A stretch of DNA of 64,000 nt, taken from NCBI RefSeq assembly GCF_019649055.1, contig NW_026570447.1:1-64000 (forward strand), in the 5' to 3' direction. The translations under genes and the position numbers were made by a program. Each line of letters starts with the position of its first letter. Position 1 is the stretch's first letter. The notes beneath the pieces were generated by a model that had not been told where the DNA came from, did no database searches, and saw nothing but the letters and a program-made list of their open reading frames with translations. Shown here one piece after another: positions 30,451 to 41,318 of this stretch. Source of the stretch: Paramacrobiotus metropolitanus. Its lineage: Eukaryota > Tardigrada > Eutardigrada > Parachela > Macrobiotidae.

Positions 30451-33400
30451 TCAGTTGTTGGTGCGCCAGCTGCCGGCGGGCGCCGCCGACTGGCCGCCGC
30501 CTGGCCCGCCCCCGCGGCGGTCGCGCTCGAAGCCGCCGCCGCGATGATCGCGGTCCCGCTCGTTCGGGCGGCCGAATCCGCGATTATCGCCGCGCGCATC
30601 CCCGCCAAAGTTCCGCTGGAAGCCACGATCGCCGCCGCGGTCGCCCTGGAAACCGCCCTGCTCGCGGTCCTCGAAGCGGCGCTGCAAGCCGCCCTGCTCG
30701 CGGTTATCCCGGCTGAAACGGTCGCCGTCACGCGGCGCTGCGGCGCGGTCGTCCAGCGGCGGACCGTCACGCGCGGGCGGTCGGTACGCACCTACAAAAA
30801 ATTAAAAAAATTAAATGGTATATAAACAATTAACAAAAATCAAGTAGATAACGGTAAATGATAATTAATAATAATAAATACTATAATAATAAATAACTGT
30901 AAATAAAATGGTTTCTATAAAACAGTAAAAATAGCAATGAAAATAAAGATTTATATTGAAGCAATAAAATACCAAAAATAATTCATTAATATGTATCACT
31001 TACGTAATTAATTCAAATAAATGAATAAATTCCCTGACGAATTAATTCAAATAAATGAGAAAAAAATGAAGCTGGGCAAATCAGTCCAACTACTTACCGG
31101 GTCCCGGCGGCGGTGGGCCGGCCGCTTCCCCGGACGGCTCGGCGCCGCGGCGAATAATCGTCGGACCGGAAGTGTAGTCGGTTTCTACACACACACACCA
31201 CACAATTCATTTAAATAAAATCCAAATAAATTAATTCCAAATTTTCTTCCAATTATTCGCTTCATCACTGACCTTTGAAATGCGGCTGGGCCGGTTCCGC
31301 AGCGGCGGCCGGCGCGGGTTCACCGCGGCGGATCTCGATCACCGGCCCGTCCTGGCGACGAATCTCCAGCGTCTCCCGTCCTCCTACAAAATTATCCATA
31401 AACCGCATTTAATTACAATAATTTTATTATTTTCGCAAATTATTCAATCATTATTACCCCATAATTTCGCCGACTATTTTGTAAATATTAAATTATATTG
31501 ATTTTTAAATTTTTCCCAAAAGTTTCACTTACTATTAACTTAATATTTCGCCAACTATTATTGAGAAACATTGAATTATTATTAAATGATGATGTCGCAA
31601 ATTTTATTTAATTATTCTTAACGTATAATTTCGTAAATTAATGTTTAAAAATTTATAAAATTATTCTGAATTTATTATTCCGTTAATTAATATTATTTAA
31701 TTAATTTCACCTGCAGGACGCCATTGATCGCGGCGTTCCTGAGCCGGCGGCTCACCCGTGGCGGGGGCGCCACCGTCGCCGCCGGTACGGCGCCACAAAT
31801 TGGGCGGGGCCGCCGCTCCCGCTCCCGCCGCCGCGGCCACGCCCACCGGCTGGCGGATGTTGGGCGGGGCCTCGCGTTCCCGTTCGCGCTCACTACGCGC
31901 CATCGCCCTGCAACAACCGTCGATAAATACTCCAGTAAAAAAAATAAATGGCAATAAATCAAGAAATAAATGGCGATAAAAATAAAATAATATTAATTAA
32001 AATAATAGCGTACTGTTGCTGCGCGGCCTCGCGTTCGCGCGCCGCTTGCCGCTCCTCGATTTCCCGCTCGCGGGCCGCTTGCTTGGCGGCCTGCTCGTTC
32101 AGCTTGCGCTCGTTCTCCTCGCGCTCTTTGCGTTTGCGCTCGCGCTCCTCCTCCTCGCCTACAAATTAAGTTACACAAATAAATCAATCAATTATTTTCG
32201 CGTTCGCAAAATAAATAAGCCGAAAATACAAAAATCAAAATAAAATCAAAAATCAAAAATACATTAACCTCAACTGCTCTTGTAGAAAATAAGCAAGCTA
32301 AAAATCTCCACTAAAAAACTTCGGACACAACAGAAAAATCCTTAATTTTCCGTTAAGAAAAACATAAAAAAGGGATAAAAATCAAAATATGAAAAACAGT
32401 TAAAAATATTAAAGCACAAAACAATACAAATAAAATTCATCAACTCAGTTCCTCTTTCCGAAAATGAGCAATACGAAACCAGGAAAATTTCACAATAAAA
32501 TTCAAAAAAAATCAAGAAATAATTAGCACTTAAATACAATCAATAAAAATAATAAAAGAAATTCGTAAATAAATAGAATAATAATTTAAATAATACGTAC
32601 GGATGCGCTGCTCCTCCTCCTGGCGCATCCGCTCCTCCTGCTTCTGCTTCTCAATCCACTGCGTGCGGCGTTCCTCCTCGCGCTTGACGCGGCGCGCCTC
32701 CAGCCGCTCGCGTTTCTGGTTCTTGTAGAGCTGCTCCCACTCGGCCGCCTTCGTCTCGTACAGCTCCTTCTTGCGCGCCACCACCTCGTTCAGGAACGCC
32801 GTGCGCTCCTCCAGCATGCGCCGCATCCGCTCCCGCTTCATCAACATAAACTCCCGCTCTTCGCGATGAATACGCAACTAAACAAAAAAAAAATACAACC
32901 ATTTTGCAGACAAATACGAATTTAATTTCATTTTTAATTCCATTTACTTTATTTACAGAAATAGTACATCATTCAACACAAAATAAAATGGTGTAGGTAA
33001 ATAAGAAAATTCAAGCTTTAAAATACGCAGCTACAAATACAATCGATCCTGGAAAATTGTCTTAAATAAATGACCAATAAAAAAATATTAGACAAATAAC
33101 TACAAAATAATAATACGGATTTTATTTTAATCAAATTATTAATTTTTTTAAAAAACAAATGAAAGCAAAATGATTCAGAAAAATAACAAATAAAAGAAAG
33201 ATAAAGAGAAATACAAATAATGCCGATCATAAACGACGAAGAATAAAATGACAGAATTAATAAAAAAATATTTGTAAAACGACAAAAAATAATAAGAAAA
33301 TATTTTCTAAAATGCCAGAAAAAATAAGAAAATATTTGCAAAAATACCCGTTCTTCCTCGGCCTCCTGCCAGGCGCTGCGGAACATCTCCGTCATCTCCA

Positions 33401-36400
33401 GATTGTGCTCCTTACGCAGCGGCACCTCTTCCAAATGCTTAGCGCGGATCGTATGATCGATCTTCTTCTCCTGCACCTTCAGCCGCGCCGTATTCTCGTC
33501 CTCCTCCCGCTTCAGTTCCTCCTTGTGCTTCTGCTCCAACTTCTCCAGCACCTTAATATCCATATTCTCCAAATCCTACACAACGCCAAAACAAGGTAAA
33601 AAAGATATATTAAACCGTATGAAATTTTTTTTTAAATACCATGGATGCGAAAATTGCAGTTGCACTGATGTTTTCGGAAGAAGTCCGAAAGATATCAACC
33701 CATACACTACGATTTCTCACACATTTACGCTGTCAGTCAAACAAATACTTAATAATTACAAAACAATTTTAAAATAATTCCGAAATCTTTCTTCTCAGGG
33801 TACATGATTTATTTTTGAAAGAAGACAATGATCGGAACGATTCAGCAAGAACGTTAGACAATTACTGAATTTATCTGAACGATGACAATAATTCCCAAAT
33901 AATTTCAAAACAATTTCTAAAATAATTCCAAAATCTTTCCTTTCGGTGTGTATAATTCATTTTTGACAGAAAAAGGATGGGAAGGATGTAAGGAAAATTC
34001 GGGATAAGTAAGGGAATTTTAAACGAAAGATACCTCTTTGTTGATCTCCTTGAGGACGCGCAAGCCAAAAATTAATTTTAAAAATTCCCAAAAAATACCA
34101 AAATAATTCAAAAACAATTTCACAATAATTCCAAAATTTTCCTTACGGTGTGTACAATTTATTTTTTGAAGCAAAAAATACAGGAAGGATTGAATGAAAA
34201 TGTGGGATAATTTTAAAGGGGATTTGTGTAAACCATAACGGACCTCTTCGTTGATCTCCTTGAGGACGCGCATGCCGAACTCGGTGCTGCGCATATTCTC
34301 GATCTTCTTGCGCAGATACTGCTGCTCCATCTCGCGCTCCTTCTGCTTGTTGCGCTGGTCCTCGCGCTGCTTGTTGTAGTTCTGCAGCCGCATGTCGTCC
34401 GCCACCGCCAGCTCGTTGTCGCGCGTCCGCTTGGCGCGCTCATCCTGCGCCGCCTATCAACGCACAAATTAAACTGGATAAAATCACTCATATTATTACA
34501 AAATAAATCGCAATAAATACAACAAATAACCCTTTTTTTAAATCTGTTAATTAAATTAATTAAAAACTGCAAATTTTCATGCTTATGAATGATTTTTAAA
34601 AAAATACAGAGTTAAATACTGAAATAAAATCCAGATAAAAATTTAAAAAATCCCGATTACCAATTCAATAATACAAAATAATAATACTTAAATAATTCAA
34701 TAATACAAATACCGTACCAAAATAAAATGCAGAATAATATAGAAAAAAATGTAATATTTCGATGGCCAATAAATATAAATTATAACCGCAGTTAAACTGC
34801 AAAATAAATTGAATCCACAATAATGATTCCAGGAAAAAAAAGAGAAATGCATGAATTAAATTCAGATAATTCTAATTAATTTTTTAAAATTATTCTTCCC
34901 ACATCAAAACATACCCGTTCGCGTTCCCGTTGTTCCAGGAAGCGCTGCCGATTATCGCTCTTTTGCGGGCGCTGTAGATTATTCGCATGATCCCGCTGCG
35001 CGTTCTTCCGGTACAGGCTGAACAGATTAGCCCGGATGTGGTTCTCCTCTTCCTGCAACCATCCCCGATCGAATATTACAACAAATTAAATTAAAAATAA
35101 TTCCAACTGATTTTTATTGAGGATTAATCACCTGTTCGGCGTGGCTCTTGGTGACGCGGTGCGTGCGGGTCAGGGCGCTGAGCAGACTGACCAGCTGGCT
35201 GCGCACGCGGTCCGTCGGCACCTGGGCGTCGTTCAGCTCCGTGGCGGCGGTGTCCTCCGCCTCGTAGGGCGCCAGCGCCACCTCCGACCCGAAGACGAAC
35301 AGCTTGGGTTTGCGGTGGTCGATGCGCACCTGCAGTCGACGGGGGAAAAATTACCTTTCTGCCGATGATGAAATTGATTTTAAATTATTATTATTATCGA
35401 GGTTATACAAAATGTAATATAAACGCCTATCTCTAAAAATGTAAACAAAAAACTCCTAAATAAACATTAAACTCCTATTTTTAAAATAAACTACAAAATA
35501 AATACAGCTAAAAAATCAAAAACCATTACAAAATAAATACAGCTAAAAAATCAAAAACCATTACAAAATAAATACAGCTAAAAATTGAAAAACCATTACA
35601 AAATAAATACAGCTAAAAAATCAAAAACCATTACAAAATAAATACAGCTAAAAATTGAAAAACCATTACAAAATAAATACAGCTAAAAAATCAAAAATCA
35701 TTACAAAATAAATACAGCTACAAAATCAAAAATCATTACAAAATAAATACAGCTAAAAAATCAAAAACCATTACAAAATAAATACAGCTAAAAAATCAAA
35801 AATCATTACAAAATAAATACAGCTAAAAAATCAAAAACCATTACAAAATAAATACGGCTAAAAAAAATCAAAAACCATTACAAAATAAACACAGCTAAAA
35901 AATCAAAAACCGTACCAATAAAAAAACGTTTCAAAATAAATGAAGATTATAAAAATTTCTAAAAAAAATAAGAATGATTGCGTCATTACTCTCATTTCAG
36001 CGGACCATCATCGATTACCCGTAAAATATTTGTACAAACCAGTCATTTGCATTGACTGCAAGAGACCAGCTAGTGCTAGCCATTTCAACCGTAACCGATA
36101 ACAATTTTCACCGGCATTTTTCTTAATAAGGAAAATTGTAAATTTATCAACACGTAATTTTCCCCAGTAATCTTCGGATAATATTCGTAATTATCGGGAG
36201 AAATATGTTCCCCTCCCAAGCTCACCTCGAGGTCGGTGTTGCGGGCCGTCTCAATGGCCACGCGCTCGATAGTCGATTCGTCCGTGTACGGCATCAGGCT
36301 GACCACGCGCTCCAACTCGATGGAATCGTACGCTTGCGACAGCTGCACAAAAAGACACAGCAAAAAAAATTAAATTTAATAACAATAAATAAACCCATAA

Positions 36401-39400
36401 ATTTCAGCAGACCACACCCACCCATCACTTCATTGACCCAATAAATTTAGTAAAAATAAACACACCAATAAATTTAATCACCCCATAAATCTAATGAAAA
36501 TAGAAACCATAAATTTCAGAAAACAATGAAGAAACAAAAAAAAATATACAGACTAAAAAATCAATTAATTCCTGAATTTTTAATTATTTGATTTCTGTTG
36601 TACCTGGCGGAGCTGCTTGCCGACGGCCACCTCCTCGATGGCCTTGACGTAGTGGCGCACGGCGGCCATCTCGTCCATGTTGTTGACCATGCTCAGCACG
36701 TCCGCGACGTGGCTGCCCATGTTCAGCGGGTCGAAGGCCAGCTCCAGGGAGTGGTACAGCTGCTGCAGCTCCGGACGGACGTACTGCAGGATCTGCAGCT
36801 TTTGCTGTAATACACAACACCATCCATTCAACATTCTGCCTTTTTTCCCCCAATCACTATACATACAAAATTTAGAAAAAATAAAACCAGACGTAACAAA
36901 GTAATTAGAAAATCACTGGAAAAAATAACAGTAATTAAAACCGAATATATACATTAATTCCGAATGTAAAGGCAAGTAGGAAATTAATAAGAAAAGCGCT
37001 AGCAGTAGGGAATTCATACAAATCACCGAGAAAAAGTTTTTTTTTTTTAAAATTTAGTTCCCAATTTAATCAGAAATCTTACCAAATCTTCGACGAGTTT
37101 GGCGCGTGTGGGCGGCTGCGTGTATCCCACCAGCATGGTCAGCTGTTTCATTTTACTGGCGGCATTGTCGTCGTACTCCAGCAGCGTCTCCAGCTGCGAA
37201 CGCGGCGGCTGCAACGGCACCGCCAACGTGGCGAACAGCACGGCCACGGCCAACCTAAAAACGGCCAAACTCATTAAAAAAAATTACAAAAATTTACAAA
37301 AATTACAAAAAATATATAAACGTTTCAAAACAGGAAAAATCAACCAGAAAAATTTCCAACAAAGCGAAGATATCGCTACAACAGTTGGGAAAAAAACAAC
37401 AAAAATATTTGTCAACAAAAATATTCACAAGCAAGTGTATTTTAAATAATACTGGGTAAACAAATTATAATAAAATTAATAATAAGCATAATAAAGTCAT
37501 AATAAATAAGAAAAATGATAATAAAAATCAAAATAAATAAGAATAATCATAATAAACATTAAGAAACGATAAATTAATACGGATTTGACATACTTGCGCA
37601 GTTCCTCGGGATTCAAATCCTTGCGGAAGTTGCGGTACAACCCGAACAACTGGTGCTGCGCGGCGGCATGGAAGACGGCGTTGCCGGCGCGTAAGAAGAC
37701 CAGCGCCAGTTTCTCAAAGTAGTTGGCCTTCAGGGCGGCCTTCGGGACCTTCTTCAGCATCAGCATCAGGCCGTGCACGTCCTCGATGGCGCGGAAGGCT
37801 TCCTGTACACGCAGAAAAATATTGTTAATTAAATTTCAATTTAACAGCGGAGTGGAAGGATTAAAATGAAAAAAAGGCGGAAAAACCAACCTGCCACATT
37901 TCCATGGCGATGGCGTGATCCAGCTGCACCAGCCGTGTCCGCAGATTCAGCTCCTGCGTCTCCGGATTGTTCAGGTTGACGGCGTTGGCCGTGATCACCT
38001 CGCGCTTGGAGATCTGCCCAATGTGGTTGCGCAACTACAAACGGACCAATTTATTTCAAAATCAATTTATTTTAAATTTGTATTTCAACTCTAAAATAAT
38101 TAGACTATTTAATCATTTTGAAAAATTTCATTTCAAATCAAAAACAGTTGAAATATATTTTAATTTTCTATATCTAATGCTATTTTTTCAAAATATTTCT
38201 CAACTTTTAAACTTGATCAGGGTTTTCTAAATATTTTTTCTAAATTCAAGAAAGCATTAATTTTTAAAAATTCAAATTTCTCTTCAAATGTAGAGAAATC
38301 AAAGTAGAAATTAAATTTTATATATTCAATTCTATTTTTCCACTCTAACATGGTTTTATAATTTTTTTAAATCCAAGAAAAAGAATAAAAGTGGAATTAA
38401 GATTTCTTTTTATTACTTAAATTATTAACGCGTCAATTTAATTTTCAATCGAAACGTGGAGAGCTCAGGAATGATGATTTGTTTAATTCCATAAATACAT
38501 GTATGATGTTGGCGGTTGAACGTACCATTTCGCAGAGTTTGCGGAGTTCGGTTTTGCGGACATATTTCAGGCAGAATTTGAAGGCCTGCGACGCGATATC
38601 GTGGTACAGTGCCTCCAGTTTGGACAGGTTGCGCAGCAGATCCAGACAGTGCCGGTAGGCTTCCCAGTTGAAGCGCACCCACGGCAGCAGCATCACGCGA
38701 TCCGCCCGATCCTGTGACGTGTCCGTACTGACGACTTTCAGCAACATCCTACACAATCCAAACGGAATTTTACAATTTTCTCCGAATTTTTACATGATTA
38801 TTCCTGAATTTTTATGAATTTACAATCAAAAATATTGTCGAATTTCCACTGTAATTACTGACGAGAAGAGATATTCAACATTGCAAAATTGTTGCTTTGC
38901 AGCTGAATTTAGAATAATTTTTTCACAATTTATAACTGTACAAAAAAATAAAACAAAAAGGATAGAAAAACTGAGAAAACGAAAATAAACCAGAATAAAT
39001 CATTCAAAAAATATTAATGGAAAATTGAGACATTATGGTTGGGCACCCGAATTTAAAATTACTTTCCAATATTCCGAATTTTACAAAAAATACTCGGCTT
39101 ATCAAAAAATAAAATCAAAGACCAAAGAAATTCGGGAAACGAAAATATTGAAAATAAATAAGAAAGGAGCTTAAACATTAAAAAATAAGTATATATTACT
39201 AAATTTTTTTATACGAACATAATTACAGAATATGGAAGAATAACCTAAGAAAAACATGGAACAGCAGAACACGTACCCTTCCGGCGACTCGGCCAGATCC
39301 AGATCGTCCACATCGACAATGGGCGCAACCGCTCCGTTCTCTGTAGCGCTGACATTGACGTTGGCCTTTTCGCGCGCCGCGTCGCACTTCATCTCGCTCA

Positions 39401-39769
39401 GCTTCAGATAGTAGCGGATAATGTCCTCCAGACTCTTGGGGTTGACGTTGGCCGTCAGGTTCTTGTACTGATGCAGGCCCTCCTTGGCCGTCTGTGACTG
39501 TTTGAGCTCCACGCACAGTTCGATGAACTTCTTCATAATGTCCTCGTGTGATTTCTGCCAGATGCGCTGCTTGCGGTTCTTGATGGCCTCCGTGAGGGCC
39601 TCCAGGGCCCGGATCTTCTTGCCCACATCCAGAAATTCTGCAATCAATTTTGTACATTACACCATGTCGAAGAGGGCAGAAAAAGGAAGAGATTCGCGGC
39701 ACTGCGCGGCAGGAACCCACCTTCTGCTCGCTTCAGAGCGAACTCGGGTTTGTTGACAAACACCGGCAT
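30451..39769 (-). CDS. EIF3A: Eukaryotic translation initiation factor 3 subunit A, complete, 18 exons
   Basis: The scaffold subunit of the eIF3 complex, which binds the 40S ribosome during initiation. Exons in transcript order: 39721-39769, 39277-39637, 38526-38748, 37891-38034, 37594-37802, 37083-37254, 36604-36804, 36226-36342, 35132-35329, 34915-35052, 34244-34453, 33348-33575, 32601-32877, 32014-32158, 31711-31907, 31273-31383, 31098-31184, 30451-30791. All junctions are GT/AG and the sum is 3408 nt, giving 1135 aa. The N-terminus [19 protein letters not shown] matches the family. Next come helical repeats ([43 protein letters not shown]) and the PCI-type region (about aa 330-560). A long charged coiled coil spans about 560-890, and the C-terminus is Arg/Asp/Gly-rich with [13 protein letters not shown]-type repeats. 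The human protein is longer mainly through more such repeats. The coding exons are strikingly GC-rich against AT-rich introns. Confidence 0.97.
33780..34283. repeat. Duplicated intron/exon-end segment within the eIF3a gene
   Basis: 33890-34071 and 34080-34283 align along their length (shared 'ttccttncggtgtgta', 'aattcattttt', 'ggaaggat'). Both end with a 35-base stretch that is the 3' end of exon 11; the copy at 34032-34066 differs from the true exon end (34242-34276) at two positions. A third, more diverged copy without the exon piece precedes at about 33740-33870. The extra exon end encodes [11 protein letters not shown] followed by a GT donor but has no acceptor of its own. Confidence 0.65.
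35490..35915. repeat. 35-bp tandem repeat, about twelve copies
   Basis: The unit is 'ccattacaaaataaatacag' plus 'ctaaaaaatcaaaaa', period 35, in intron 8 of eIF3a. Copies are nearly identical; C/T at one position (aacca/aatca) and an AAAAAATC/AAAAATTG variant alternate between copies. Confidence 0.85.
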
Positions 39770-40359
39770 GATGACGGTTATGGGGATAATACCATACAAA
39801 TAACAACTCCGACGGGTTCAGACCGATTATTATAAGTATAGAAAATTACTGAATATATTCTGGAAGATAAAGTTTTCGTAATTCTCCATGAAAAACGTGA
39901 CGATCACCACAAAATTCGACATTAAATTGATTAAAAACACGTAATCAGTTCCTACGGAAAGATTTCGCAAAGCATGGCGACAGTAGTACAGGATGGGTCC
40001 GGCGCGCTGCGGTCCACATAACGCTGACTTGACGCATAGACAACCGCCCCGGGCGGACGACTGCACCGTACTGCGCTACTTTTTTCGCGTTCATTCTTGT
40101 TTCAGATTTCTCATTTCCCGTCTTTTGGTAGAGAATACTGTTTTCTTGCAGGCTACAGCTGTTTTCCAACAAAGCATTACTTTAGCGAAAAAAACAGATG
40201 ATTCTTCCAATTTTCCACACATCCATTGACATTTCTCCAGAAGCACAAGTGAAATGATAATACAAGTGAAAGATAAGACCGTGTGTTACAATAATTTACA
40301 ACATCCGAAAACCGGCAAGGATCGTGACGACACGCCCGGGCGAAGAAAGATGGCACACT
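39770..40359. other. Intergenic 5' of eIF3a
   Basis: Presumably holds the eIF3a promoter; no TATA box or other clear element was seen. A pyrimidine-rich stretch flanks 40080. Confidence 0.4.
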
Positions 40360-40465
40360 CGTTGTGGCTAGATGGATAAACCTTCGGGTTTTGAAAGATA
40401 GTCTACATCGAGCGCGGTTTGGACTTAGATGGGTGACCACTCTGAGTTCAGGCTGCGAGTGCACG
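40360..40465 (+). repeat. Pol III promoter-like fragment resembling 5S rRNA (SINE-like)
   Basis: 40408-40440 reads catcgagcgcggtttggact followed by tagatgggtgacc, which matches the 3' half of animal 5S rRNA (the box C region, GGATGGGTGACC) at most positions. About 45 bases upstream, TGGCTAGATGG fits a Pol III box A. The 5' half does not match 5S rRNA, so this is not an intact 5S gene. A 5S-derived SINE head or a retrotransposed 5S fragment is the best reading. It lies about 850 bp upstream of the retrotransposon ORF on the same strand. Confidence 0.5.
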
Positions 40466-41195
40466 GCCCGCAAGGCCTGTGTGCGAAGTGCTTGGCTGAG
40501 GCAGCAATACCACCAAGGAGACGGGCACGGGAGATGGAGGATCACAATACCACCCTGGCTACTCAGTAACGGCTTGGACTGAAAGGCCTGTGATGTCCGC
40601 AGCACCAATCGTGCCAAATGGAAGTAGACAGGGAGATCAGTCGAAGCAGAGGATTGGCGCCTTCCCTAGAGATGTGCTTGCTGTCTACCTGCTTAGAATT
40701 CTCTTAGTCTGGTTCTGTTGATCGTCTTGCTCTGCCCGAGCCGGTTCGCGCCGATGCGCGTTAAAATAAAGCTGGCGCTCGCGTTTGCGAGCTGCTGCAT
40801 ACGATCTGTCTGTGGCAGTGTTATAGCCTCCATTGTAACTCTGCGTGAATGAATTACCGTACTTTGCACAGAATGTTCTGTCTGTCACCTGATTAATGCA
40901 TTGCTGAACATGTAAACCGAGCCGTTTTCGAAACAACTAGCCGAATAAAGCAATAGCAAAGTACGGCTGTGTTTTTTTCTGTGTAATCGGACAGTCGACT
41001 GTCGAAATGCCATTATTGCGTTTTACTTTTCTTCATTAACTTCTTGCTGTCAAGGGTTAGGTAACTCTAAAATTTCGATGCCGGTTCTGTTCCTGCCTTT
41101 AAATTCCACCTCAAACTTGTGAAATTATCTTAATTCTTTACTGTTTTGTGGATTGACAATATCGACGTCGGAATGACAATTGGGCTTTCGCACAT

Positions 41196-41231
41196 ATTAC
41201 TTGGGGGGAACTTTTGTGAACCCCAGGTAAT
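41196..41231 (+). other. Strong hairpin in the retrotransposon 5' region
   Basis: attacttgggg (41196-41206) pairs with ccccaggtaat (41221-41231): 11 bp including one G-T pair and a 14-base loop. It lies 88 bp upstream of the ORF start. It may be part of a 5'UTR structure of the element. Confidence 0.4.
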
Positions 41232-41318
41232 GCGCGTATGTCGTTTCGCATCGTTAAACGGCACTCGTTTTCTCTGCTCTGTTTGCTGGCTTGCGGACTT
41301 CTTTTATAGCTTCTAACT

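Noticed and set aside
35490-35915. CRISPR-like array because of regular 35-bp spacing
   Set aside because: There are no variable spacers; it is a simple intronic minisatellite in an animal gene.
40405-40445. A functional 5S rRNA gene
   Set aside because: Only the 3' half matches 5S rRNA; the 5' half and the terminal stem are absent.
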